A stretch of DNA of 64,000 nucleotides from an uncultured Sphingomonadaceae bacterium (GTDB taxonomy: Bacteria > Pseudomonadota > Alphaproteobacteria > Sphingomonadales > Sphingomonadaceae): assembly GCA_947504025.1 (NCBI GenBank), contig CANNFX010000004.1, forward strand, positions 104,346 to 168,345, in the 5' to 3' direction. Under the pieces are notes generated by a model that was not told the DNA's origin, made no database searches, and saw only the letters and a program-made list of their open reading frames with translations. Positions 7,809-15,821 of this stretch are shown piece by piece. Position 1 is the stretch's first letter. Each line of letters begins with the position of its first letter. The translations under genes and the position numbers were made by a program.

Positions 7809-8966
7809 TCAGAGTGACTTGTCGTAGAGTAGATATTCCCGGTTCAGCACGGTCTGCAATGCTTCGGCGATAGCGTTCATTCCCTGGTTGTCTTCTAGAA
7901 TCCAACCAATTTCACCGCGGGTGGCACCATAATTTTCGACTGAGGATCGGCGGATATATTCGATGAGCATGAAAGCCAGTTGGCTGGCCATACGTGAGGA
8001 TTGCAGCCGTTTCACAACGCCCATGAGCGGTACGCGAACCGAGCGAACTTTGGGTTTGCGCAACCACCAAAGCATCTTGGCCCAACCAAATGGGAGTAGC
8101 TTTCCGCCGATTGCTTTTATTGGTTCATTCACGTCGGGCAGGGTGATCATGAAGGCGACCGGTTCGCCGTCATATTCAGCGATACGGATCAGGTCCTTAC
8201 GCACCAGCGGTTTAAGCTTCTTCGACGCATAACTGATTTCGGCATCGCTGAACGGTACGAAGCCCCAGTTGTCGGACCATGCATCGTTCAAAATGCCGAG
8301 AATGGTCTTAGCTTCAGCGGCAAAGTTTTTGAGGGCGACTTCGCGAATCTGAATTCGTTCGTTGCGCTCACCTGACTTGATGATCCGCTGAATCAGTGGC
8401 GGAAATTCTTTGGTGATGTCCAGTTCATAGGTCATCAGGCTTTTGGCCTTGGTGTAACCCATGCCTTCGATCCATCCCTGATAATGTGCCGGATCCTGCC
8501 CCATCAGCACGGTCGGAGGATGATTATGGCCCATGACTTGCAAGCCTGGTTCTTCCCAGACCGACATCGATATTGGTGCGAGCACACGGTTCATGCCTTG
8601 CTGACGTAACCATTCTTCCGCTCGGGCAATTAACGCTGTTGCGGTCTCTTGGCATTCAGCTTCGAACAGACCCCAGTTACCGGTGCCTGGACCCATGCCT
8701 TGTTCGGCTGGCTGGGCGATTGCCAAGTGATCGATATGAGCCGAAATGCGTCCGACCACCTGATCACCGCGCCGGGCAAGGAATAGCTGTACATCGGCAT
8801 GTTTGAAGAACGGGTTCTTCTGCGGATTGAGCAATTCAGCCACTTCAGAACGGATTGGTGGGACCCATGCAGGATCGCTTCTGTTTAGCCGATAAGGCAG
8901 ATCGATGAACGCATTCAGGTCTACCTTGCCGGAAACCGGTGAAATCACTATCTGGGTGTCAGTCAC
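7809..8966 (-). CDS. GNAT-like N-acetyltransferase-fold protein of unknown substrate
   Basis: A 385-residue soluble protein. It resembles long, widely conserved proteins annotated as GNAT-like or YghO-like, with a substrate-side N-terminal half (ISPVSGKVDLNAFIDLPYRL near the start, FLARRGDQVVGRISAHIDHL around residues 62-82) and a second acetyltransferase-like half (AEYDGEPVAFMITLPDVNE). A hydrophobic signal sequence and membrane segments are absent. I do not know the substrate. It is transcribed alone or with the receiver gene 124 bases downstream. The divergent desaturase starts 142 bases away on the other strand. Confidence 0.65.
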   Translation of the reverse strand: MTDTQIVISPVSGKVDLNAFIDLPYRLNRSDPAWVPPIRSEVAELLNPQKNPFFKHADVQLFLARRGDQVVGRISAHIDHLAIAQPAEQGMGPGTGNWGLFEAECQETATALIARAEEWLRQQGMNRVLAPISMSVWEEPGLQVMGHNHPPTVLMGQDPAHYQGWIEGMGYTKAKSLMTYELDITKEFPPLIQRIIKSGERNERIQIREVALKNFAAEAKTILGILNDAWSDNWGFVPFSDAEISYASKKLKPLVRKDLIRIAEYDGEPVAFMITLPDVNEPIKAIGGKLLPFGWAKMLWWLRKPKVRSVRVPLMGVVKRLQSSRMASQLAFMLIEYIRRSSVENYGATRGEIGWILEDNQGMNAIAEALQTVLNREYLLYDKSL

Positions 8967-9108
8967 ATTGTGGTCCCTGTTCAGAATAGATTAGCCCTGC
9001 TTGCGCTAGGCGATCTTTGTCAAGCAGGCGCCCCTATATTGACGGCGAATTTGCGTTAGGGGTGATTTGCCGCCACGGTTTAATTAGCACGACCTTTCGG
9101 AAGCAATC

Positions 9109-10197
9109 ATGACCGCCCACGAGTCCATCAATATTGATACTGCAGCTGCGGCGAGCAGTGTTAACCAGTCCAAGTCGGCCATCAAGGACGATATGGAGAT
9201 GATGCGCGCTGCTCGCGATCTGACAAAGGATATTGCGGAAGCAAACCCTCGCATTTTCTGGCCGGATATGCTGGTGTCTGCAGCATTGGGCTATAGCTCG
9301 CTTGCAGGGGCTCTTCTGGCCGACAGCGTAATCCTTACCGTCGCCTTCGGCCTCGTTGCTGCGCTCGCACTTTACCGCGCCTTGCTGTTTATTCACGAAC
9401 TGGCACATATTCATCGCAATTCGCTGCGCGGCTTTCGCACCACTTGGAACATCCTTGTTGGCATCCCCATGCTAACGCCATCCCTGATGTATGAGGGCGT
9501 GCATACGATCCATCATCAGCGGACACGCTATGGTACGATTGAAGATCCGGAGTATCTACCACTTGCGTTGATGAAGCCTTGGTCTTTGCCTCTCTTCATC
9601 CTGATCGCCTTGCTTGCACCGCCGGCGCTGCTCATCCGGTCCGCGATTCTGGTGCCATTGGGGATAGTTATTGCGCCGCTGCGCCGTCTTGTCTGGCAGC
9701 GCTTTTCTGCACTTGCGATCAATCCAGATTTCCGCCGCCGCGATCCGAGCAACGAGCTCCGCCGCCGTTTCTTTTGGCAAGAGGTCGGCTGCACGGTTTG
9801 GTCGATTACATTGCTTTCAAGCGTGTTCTTCATTGGTTGGCGCCCGTTGCTGACTGCGCTCGCGATCTTTTCATTCACTGCCGTTTTCAATCAGGTCCGC
9901 ACGTTAGTAGCGCATCTGTGGGAGAATGATGGTGATGCGATGACAGTGACCGCGCAATATCTCGACAGCGTGAATGTCCCGCCGCCGGGCTGGGTTGCTG
10001 AGATTTGGGCGCCTGTTGGCTTGCGCTACCATGCTCTGCACCATTTAATGCCCAGCATGCCCTATCACTCGTTACCGGAGGCGCATCGTCGTCTGAAGAA
10101 GCACATGGGCGCCGGGTCGACCTATGACGGAGCAAATTACCCCGGGTTGATACCGCTGGTTAACCGGCTCGCGAAAAGCACGATGGTAAAGCGCTAA
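9109..10197 (+). CDS. membrane fatty acid desaturase
   Basis: A 362-residue integral membrane protein with the three histidine clusters of the di-iron membrane desaturase/hydroxylase family: HELAH from residue 96, HTIHH at 132-136, and HALHH at 308-312. Hydrophobic pairs lie near residues 50-90, 155-190 and 225-255. These enzymes use O2 and reduced ferredoxin to put a double bond or hydroxyl into acyl lipids or carotenoids; the substrate cannot be decided here. The N-terminal 45 residues are polar. The stop overlaps by four bases the end of the convergent GNAT gene. Confidence 0.87.
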   Translation: MTAHESINIDTAAAASSVNQSKSAIKDDMEMMRAARDLTKDIAEANPRIFWPDMLVSAALGYSSLAGALLADSVILTVAFGLVAALALYRALLFIHELAHIHRNSLRGFRTTWNILVGIPMLTPSLMYEGVHTIHHQRTRYGTIEDPEYLPLALMKPWSLPLFILIALLAPPALLIRSAILVPLGIVIAPLRRLVWQRFSALAINPDFRRRDPSNELRRRFFWQEVGCTVWSITLLSSVFFIGWRPLLTALAIFSFTAVFNQVRTLVAHLWENDGDAMTVTAQYLDSVNVPPPGWVAEIWAPVGLRYHALHHLMPSMPYHSLPEAHRRLKKHMGAGSTYDGANYPGLIPLVNRLAKSTMVKR

Positions 10198-10718
10198 GCT
10201 AGGAAGCGGATCATTGCCACGCGGCCTTCTTCGGGCAGCCCGTGGCTGACTTCTTTGGCAATTTCGCCGCGTAGGCGTGCGTGGCTGTCTAACTCCCCAA
10301 CTTCGGCGAACCCTAAGCGCTCATAGAATGGCCCATTCCATGGCACATCGCGGAATGTCGTGAGTGTGAGGGCAGAAAAACCGCTATTATGCGCGTTGAT
10401 CTGGCATCCGCGCATTAGCCCAGATCCGATCCCTTGTTCCTGGAAGTCTGGGTGCACCGAAAGTTCAACAATATGCAGCTCGCGGCCGAAGGATTCGCTC
10501 GCTAGGAATCCAGCAATCCGGTCGCCCGAGACCGCCACGAGGCAGTGACCGTTGGCGATCAGCTTGCGGTGGCGCCTGGGTGGGATCGCGTGGCCTCCTG
10601 CAATACCTGCAAGCGCGGGAATGGTCTCGAATAACTTGCCCGCCGCCAGTTCGACGTCAGGAAGATGGCTCGCATCGTCCGGCCGTGCGAGCCGGATAGA
10701 CCAATTGGCCGCGCTCAT
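10194..10718 (-). CDS. GNAT family N-acetyltransferase
   Basis: A 174-residue acetyltransferase. The start IRLARPDDASHLPDVE and the acetyl-CoA loop in VHPDFQEQGIGSGLMRG (Q/RxxGxG/A pattern) define the GNAT fold, followed by LTTFRDVPWNGPFYERLGF, a typical motif B. I chose ATG 10718 because it overlaps the lptG stop as ATGA, which indicates translational coupling; a longer frame from 10778 would run inside lptG. The substrate is unknown (small molecule, peptide or aminoglycoside-like amines are all possible). It has no obvious link to LPS export beyond its operon position. Confidence 0.85.
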   Translation of the reverse strand: MSAANWSIRLARPDDASHLPDVELAAGKLFETIPALAGIAGGHAIPPRRHRKLIANGHCLVAVSGDRIAGFLASESFGRELHIVELSVHPDFQEQGIGSGLMRGCQINAHNSGFSALTLTTFRDVPWNGPFYERLGFAEVGELDSHARLRGEIAKEVSHGLPEEGRVAMIRFLA

Positions 10719-11812
10719 TCTTCGGTGCGGATTAACACCGTCTCGCCGATCAATGCGAACAGCAAGAAGGGCGACCACGCCGCTAGGAAAGGCGGATAAC
10801 CGCCAAAGCTGCCCATTGCGAGCGCTGCATTATCAACCACGAAATAGGCAAAGCCCAGCGCCATCCCTATGACAGCACGAAGGAATAGCTGCCCGGAGCG
10901 CGCCAAGCCGAATGCGGCGACTGCCCCTAGCAAGGGCATCAGGAAGGCAGATAGCGGTCCGGATATCTTGTGCCACCATTTGGCCTCAAGTTCACCTGTG
11001 CGCCGGCCCGCAGCTTCAAGCGCGTTGATTGATGCGCTGAGTTCTCCGAAAGACATGACATCCGCATCCACGCTGTCGATGGCGATCTGTTCGGGCGTCA
11101 GGCCTTCGGCAACCACCATGCTGGGCCGCAGCTCAGTTCGTGCGGTTTCAACATCGAATACCTCGACACCGTCCATTTGCCAGCCGGGCGCAGCATATGT
11201 GGCAACTGAGGCACGCATTTGCTGTGTGATCATACCGCGCGGGTCACGGCCGTACCAAGTTACGCCGCCCAGCTTCGTGCCCCGACCCGATCCAGTGATA
11301 GTCGCTGCCGTCAGAATATCCGGGCCATCGGTAACATACACATTACTGCGAATACCCGATTCCAGGGGGACGGGCCCGTAATCACTAGCTTTCCATGCCT
11401 TGAGCGTCGCATTGCCGCGCACAACGACCGTTTCATTGAAGGCAAAGCTGCCTGCCGAAACCAGCGCCGCGACCAGAAGCAACGGCGCAAGCACCTGATG
11501 CGCGCTCATGCCAGCGGCCTTCATGGCGATAACTTCGCTATTTTGGTTAAGTGTGGCGAGTGAGATGATTGTCGCAAGCAGCACTGAATAGGGTAGGAAG
11601 CGTGCGATCAGTTGCGGCACGCGCATTGAAACATAGCGCCATAGTTCGGCCTCGCCGTTGCCTTCATAAGCGAGGATGTCGCCGCTCGCGCTGAGCAAAT
11701 CGAGCATTTGCAGTATCAGCACGAGCATGACGAGAACCGCGAGGATGCGGACCACGAACATTTTTGCCAGGTATAGTGTCAGCGCGCGGCTTGGGAAGAA
11801 ATCAAGCTGCAC
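10715..11812 (-). CDS. lptG: LPS export ABC transporter permease LptG
   Basis: A 365-residue inner membrane protein with three N-terminal and three C-terminal membrane helices flanking a periplasmic beta-jellyroll domain, the LptF/LptG layout. LptB2FG extracts lipopolysaccharide from the inner membrane and pushes it onto the LptC/LptA bridge. I chose the GTG at 11812 because GGAGG lies six bases before it, and the protein then starts VQLDFFPSRALTLYLAKM, as family members do. It overlaps the lptF stop by 11 bases. The C-terminal helices contain IGMALGFAYFVVDN, a usual family segment. Confidence 0.93.
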   Translation of the reverse strand: MQLDFFPSRALTLYLAKMFVVRILAVLVMLVLILQMLDLLSASGDILAYEGNGEAELWRYVSMRVPQLIARFLPYSVLLATIISLATLNQNSEVIAMKAAGMSAHQVLAPLLLVAALVSAGSFAFNETVVVRGNATLKAWKASDYGPVPLESGIRSNVYVTDGPDILTAATITGSGRGTKLGGVTWYGRDPRGMITQQMRASVATYAAPGWQMDGVEVFDVETARTELRPSMVVAEGLTPEQIAIDSVDADVMSFGELSASINALEAAGRRTGELEAKWWHKISGPLSAFLMPLLGAVAAFGLARSGQLFLRAVIGMALGFAYFVVDNAALAMGSFGGYPPFLAAWSPFLLFALIGETVLIRTEE

Positions 11813-13109
11813 CCGACGCCTCCAGTTCTTCTTCGATGATCTCGGCGCGCCGTTTCTGGCGACCGAATATCTTGGCAAGGCGACGGGTGATCTTGGCGTA
11901 GACCGTTTCCAATCCGCCGATTGCCTGCCCGCCTGGCACGTAAGCGACTCGCCAATACATCCAGATGATTAATGCGGCGAAGACCAGGAACGGCCCCCAC
12001 AGGGCAAACACCGGATCGACGCGGCCTAGCGTGGCGATGTCTTCCCCGTACTGGTTCACCTTGTGATAGGCGACGACCATCACGATCGAGACGAACACAC
12101 CCAACGCGGAGGTTGATCGTTTAGGCGGAATAGCCAAGGCCACGGCGAGCAGCGGCAAGAGCAGCATCATGACCACTTCTACTATGCGATAGTTGAAACT
12201 TGCCTGACTGGCGTTGCGTTCCGCGTCGCTGGCATCATTGCTCCAGCCGATATTGATCAATTCGGGCAGTAGATACTCGCGGTCGTCATCGCCGCGCATT
12301 CGAAAGTTTTCGATCGCGGGCAGATCGATCGGTAGATCATGACGGCTGAAACTGAGCACGCGTGGAGTTTCGCTATCACCCAAGTGACCGCTCTCGTGTC
12401 CGCCCATATCTTGCACAATGGTTCCGTCCATTAGCCGCAGGATAATAGTATCGCTGTTTTCTTTATTGGCTAGGAATCGGCCTTCACTGGCTGAAATTGA
12501 CAGGACGTGCCCTTTGTCATCGGTGACGCGGGCGAAAATCTCATTGAGTTGGCGACCGCCGTCTTCGCTCGATCCCACGCGAAGTGCCATGCGGTCCTGA
12601 AGTTTGGTGAACTCGCCAACCTGGATTGATGCGCCCAGTGCACCTGAACGCAATTCGTATTCCATTTCTTCGTAATAATAGCGCGACAGCGGTTGCAGGT
12701 AACCGACGATCAGCAGGTTTAGTGCCGCCAGTATCAGGGTGATAATGTAGGGTACGCGCAGCAAGCGGGCATAGCTTAGGCCCACAGCATTCATCACATC
12801 CAATTCGCTCGTTGTTGCCAATTTGCGGAAGGCAAGCAATATGCCCAGCATCACGCCCAGCGGGATAGCTAGGCTGGCATATTCGGGCATGAGATTGACA
12901 AGCATCTTGAAAACGATGCCAATCGGGCCCCCTTCAGTCCCGACGAATTCGAACAGCGTCAACATCTTGTCGAGCGTAAGCAATGACGCCGCGATCACGA
13001 ACACCGCGATCATCGGCACCAGCACAAGCTTGAAGATGTAACGGTCGATGGCGGGGATGAATTTCAAGCGCTGACCGTTTGTATGAGGTTCGGGAAGTCG
13101 GTTCAGCAC
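11802..13109 (-). CDS. lptF: LPS export ABC transporter permease LptF
   Basis: A 435-residue partner of LptG with the same layout: helices near residues 30-55, 70-95 and 110-130 (IDRYIFKLVLVPMIAVF and VMNAVGLSYARLLRVP are typical), a periplasmic domain from about 140 to 290, and three C-terminal helices (VALAIPPKRSTSALGVFVSI region). The start is a GTG at 13109. A charged cytoplasmic tail of about 45 residues extends beyond the last helix, somewhat longer than usual. Together with lptG and the GNAT gene it forms a compact three-gene operon. Confidence 0.92.
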   Translation of the reverse strand: MLNRLPEPHTNGQRLKFIPAIDRYIFKLVLVPMIAVFVIAASLLTLDKMLTLFEFVGTEGGPIGIVFKMLVNLMPEYASLAIPLGVMLGILLAFRKLATTSELDVMNAVGLSYARLLRVPYIITLILAALNLLIVGYLQPLSRYYYEEMEYELRSGALGASIQVGEFTKLQDRMALRVGSSEDGGRQLNEIFARVTDDKGHVLSISASEGRFLANKENSDTIILRLMDGTIVQDMGGHESGHLGDSETPRVLSFSRHDLPIDLPAIENFRMRGDDDREYLLPELINIGWSNDASDAERNASQASFNYRIVEVVMMLLLPLLAVALAIPPKRSTSALGVFVSIVMVVAYHKVNQYGEDIATLGRVDPVFALWGPFLVFAALIIWMYWRVAYVPGGQAIGGLETVYAKITRRLAKIFGRQKRRAEIIEEELEASGAA

Positions 13110-13136
13110 CGCTTATAGCGGCACTTTAGCGGCAGG

Positions 13137-13520
13137 TCAGGCCTTTTCCAATGTGCATTGCAGCGGGTGTTGGTTCTGTTTGGCAAAATCCATCACCTGA
13201 TTCACTTTGGTTTCAGCAATTTCATACGGGAAAATACCGCAGACGCCGACACCCTTTTGATGGACGTGAAGCATCACGCGCGTCGCGGATTCTAGATCCA
13301 TGCTAAAGAAGTTCTTGAGAACCATCACAACGAATTCCATCGGCGTGTAGTCGTCGTTTAGGATCAGCACTTTGAACTGGTTGGGCTTTTTAGGTTTGGC
13401 CTTGGTCTTGGTGGCAATGCCGACCTGTTCGTCTCCTTCACCGTCGCCGGGCTGGCCTTCACCAGCGGCTTGGGGGCGGGGGGATAAAACGGTTTCGAGA
13501 GTGGGGTAATTGCGATTCAT
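13137..13520 (-). CDS. clpS: ClpS adaptor of the Clp protease (N-end rule)
   Basis: A 127-residue protein. A disordered N-terminal part of about 50 residues, ending in [14 protein letters not shown], precedes the ClpS core: [16 protein letters not shown], the [21 protein letters not shown] stretch and a CTLEKA end. ClpS binds destabilising N-terminal residues and hands such proteins to ClpAP. I chose ATG 13520; a longer frame to 13607 would begin inside the T-tract of the upstream phasin terminator and is unlikely. The gene usually sits next to clpA, which is not seen here. Confidence 0.93.
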   Translation of the reverse strand: MNRNYPTLETVLSPRPQAAGEGQPGDGEGDEQVGIATKTKAKPKKPNQFKVLILNDDYTPMEFVVMVLKNFFSMDLESATRVMLHVHQKGVGVCGIFPYEIAETKVNQVMDFAKQNQHPLQCTLEKA

Positions 13521-13597
13521 TGCATCCAAGATATCGTAAGCTTCATAACAATCGCAAGCCGTGGGCGAAAATTCAGTTCCCGTGAAGCGATCAATTG

Positions 13598-13642
13598 AGA
13601 AAAACAAAAAAGGGGGCCGGGCAGCTTGTCGCTACCCGGCCC
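13598..13642 (-). terminator. intrinsic terminator of the phasin gene
   Basis: Read on the minus strand, GGGCCGGG (13642-13635) pairs with CCCGGCCC (13621-13614), with a few further loop-side pairs, and the stem runs into TTTTTTGTTTTT (13611-13600). It lies about 65 bases after the phasin stop and upstream of clpS. Confidence 0.88.
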
Positions 13643-13706
13643 ACAATTTCATCGGGTGCCGGCGGTCTGGGAGAGAGATGCCGACGCCCGCTTGGTTCAG
13701 TTGGGC

Positions 13707-14540
13707 TTAGGCAGCCTTACGAACCTTTTCCATTGCAACACTGGCGCGGCTCGAAATTGGCGCGAACGCTTCGTTAGCAAGCTTGACCATGGCTTCGGTG
13801 TTCTTCGAAGTCTGAGCGATCATCGCGTCGAAGTTACGACGTGCGAACTTCGTCTGAAGTTGCATGAATTCGGTTGGCGACTTAACGGAAGCAACTTCCT
13901 TGGCGTCGGTCGTCATGGTCGAAACGGCGGCCTTCACGTCAGCAACATAGGCCTTGCCCATGTCCTGAACGCCAGCGGCCAGAACCTTGCCGGATTCGAC
14001 AACCGCTTCGACGTTACCCTTGGTGAATTCACCCATATCCGCTGCAACTTCGGTGCCCTTGGCGTAAACACCCTTGGCACGTGCTTGAACGTCAGAAAGA
14101 GTTTCGGTCATCTGAGCCGTGTAATCTGCAGTCTTGTTCTTTGCTTTGGTCATCACAGTTTCCTTAGTGTTGGAAATTTTGGTTTTCGCAGCAGCTGCGG
14201 TCTTGCGCGCCTTTGCGGTGGTTTTCTTGACGGCCTTCTTGGCAACAGGCTTGCGCTTTGCAGCAGCCTTCTTTGCCGGAGTGGCTTTCTTCGCCGCCGT
14301 CTTCTTGGCTACGGTCTTTTTTGCGGCAGGCTTACGCTTAGCCGGAGCTTTCTTCTTCTTGGCGGCAGCCTTTTTGACGGTTGCAACCTTCACAGGAGCA
14401 GCCTCGCCCTTGGCAACAGTCTTTTCTACTGTCTTGGTGCTTACTGCTTCGCTGGCGGCAGCGATTGCAGCTTCAGCGGATTTCTCTGCACGGACCTGAG
14501 CGGTCACAGCGTCAATCTTGTTTGTCGGCGTGGTAGCCAT
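13707..14540 (-). CDS. phasin with histone H1-like N-terminal extension
   Basis: A 277-residue protein in two parts. Residues 1-50 are Ala/Glu-rich, about 52-125 form an Ala/Lys/Pro repeat tract (KKAAAKKKKAPAKRKPAAKK type) like bacterial histone H1-like tails. Residues 130-277 form a phasin_2 domain of amphipathic helices (QTKFARRNFDAMIAQTSKN). Phasins coat polyhydroxyalkanoate granules; the basic tract could bind DNA as in PhaF or PhaM and help granules segregate. GAGG lies nine bases before ATG 14540. AAGGA also precedes an internal in-frame ATG at 14153 that would give a conventional 148-residue phasin. PhaR-like operators lie upstream and a strong terminator follows. Confidence 0.9.
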   Translation of the reverse strand: MATTPTNKIDAVTAQVRAEKSAEAAIAAASEAVSTKTVEKTVAKGEAAPVKVATVKKAAAKKKKAPAKRKPAAKKTVAKKTAAKKATPAKKAAAKRKPVAKKAVKKTTAKARKTAAAAKTKISNTKETVMTKAKNKTADYTAQMTETLSDVQARAKGVYAKGTEVAADMGEFTKGNVEAVVESGKVLAAGVQDMGKAYVADVKAAVSTMTTDAKEVASVKSPTEFMQLQTKFARRNFDAMIAQTSKNTEAMVKLANEAFAPISSRASVAMEKVRKAA

Positions 14541-14584
14541 GATAAATACCTCAGTGCTTCGCTGGAGCGGGATGCTCGTTTATG

Positions 14585-14641
14585 TTGCAGTGCAATATAT
14601 ACGCTGCAGTTGCGAAGTCAAGGTATTTTTGTGCAGTGCAA
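14585..14641 (-). promoter_or_regulatory. PhaR-like operator cluster upstream of the phasin gene
   Basis: TTGC-AGT-GCAA at 14585-14595 is a perfect palindromic YTGC-N3-GCAR site, as described for alphaproteobacterial PhaR. A half-matching CTGC-AGT-TGCG lies at 14604-14614 and GTGC-AGT-GCAA at 14631-14641. The cluster is 45-100 bases upstream of the phasin ATG. PhaR represses phasin genes until PHA granules titrate it. Confidence 0.65.
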
Positions 14642-14676
14642 CATGAAGCTGCAAGCCACTCACTTAAAGCCGTATT

Positions 14677-15813
14677 TTAGCGAGATTGACGGATCACGTA
14701 ATTCTCTGACCCGGAATTTGCCATTACGATATCGGGTAATCCGTCCCCGTTCATGTCAGCGATCGCTACACCGTAAGTGTCAGTCGGCTCCACATCGAGC
14801 ATAACCTCGGTAAAGTTTCCCGCACCATCGTTGAAGTGGACAGAGCTGACGCCATCGGCTCCTTGAACCAAATCGATGTCTCCATCTTGGTCAAGATCAC
14901 CAGCCGCCAGTGATTTTGTAACGCTATCGGTTCGGCCAAACGGTCGCGGTGCATCGAATGCCAGCTTCGGTCCTGCAAGGAATAGCGCCAGACCGCCATC
15001 GACCTTGCCCAATACTATGTCGACTATACCGTCGCCGTTAAAGTCGCCCAGCGTCACTTTGCGGTGGTCTCCGGTACTTCCAGCGAGTACTTGGGCGATC
15101 AATTGCCCCTTACCGTTATTCACCAAAACGAGGCTTGGCTGGCTATCACGGCGTGCCACGACAACGTCCATGTCGCCGTCATTGTCGAGATCGGCTGCGG
15201 CTGCGTTGGTCGATGCGCCATCACTGCCGGTTAATTCCTCGGCTGCGGAGAAGTTTAGCTCGCCCTGGCCACGAAAAAGCAAATCGGCCCCAGCGCGCCG
15301 GGTGATGATCAAATCAAGGTAGCCGTCACCTTCGATATCCAGCAACACTGCCCCTCGTGCGTGGCCTCCACTCCCTTGTAATTCACCGCTGAGCGTGAAG
15401 TTTCCCGTACCGTCATTGGCGTAAATCTGTGCAGGCAGGTTGTCTCGCACCACCGCGACGTCAATATCACCGTCGAGATCAAAATCCCCCGGCTGGATTG
15501 TATAGCTGGCTGATCGGCCCAGCCCAATCGGTTTGGCGTCCAGCATACGCCCGTTGCCTAGGTTGAAATAGACAAAATCCGGTTGCGCCCAGTGGCGGCC
15601 GTTGGCTGTCAAAATATCCAAATCGCCATCGCCATCAACATCTGCGGGCACTGCATCGGCGGTGAAGTTCCCTTCCATATCGAACATCCAAAATGCGCGC
15701 GCGCGAAATTCGGGATGTTCGCCCGAGGTTTGAGCTGAAACAGGCGTTGCAATGATCGCACTCAGCAGCCCGGTAAGAAGTGACAGCCGGGTCAAGTTTC
15801 CATGTCTACTCAT
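14677..15813 (-). CDS. secreted FG-GAP/VCBS-type repeat protein
   Basis: A 378-residue exported protein: an N-terminal signal peptide (hydrophobic stretch ending ATPVSAQT, cleavage after SAQ or SA), then about seven FG-GAP repeats. Each repeat carries a calcium-loop motif such as DVDGDGDLDIL, DLDNDGDMDVV, DFNGDGIVDIV, DLDQDGDIDLV and DMNGDGLPDIV. The repeats would fold as a seven-bladed beta-propeller. No catalytic motif is visible, so binding or adhesion in the periplasm or outside is the best guess. I chose ATG 15813 because GAGG lies five bases before it. It lies nine bases behind phaC on the same strand and may be cotranscribed, with no evident functional link. Confidence 0.83.
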   Translation of the reverse strand: MSRHGNLTRLSLLTGLLSAIIATPVSAQTSGEHPEFRARAFWMFDMEGNFTADAVPADVDGDGDLDILTANGRHWAQPDFVYFNLGNGRMLDAKPIGLGRSASYTIQPGDFDLDGDIDVAVVRDNLPAQIYANDGTGNFTLSGELQGSGGHARGAVLLDIEGDGYLDLIITRRAGADLLFRGQGELNFSAAEELTGSDGASTNAAAADLDNDGDMDVVVARRDSQPSLVLVNNGKGQLIAQVLAGSTGDHRKVTLGDFNGDGIVDIVLGKVDGGLALFLAGPKLAFDAPRPFGRTDSVTKSLAAGDLDQDGDIDLVQGADGVSSVHFNDGAGNFTEVMLDVEPTDTYGVAIADMNGDGLPDIVMANSGSENYVIRQSR

Positions 15814-15821
15814 CACTACCT

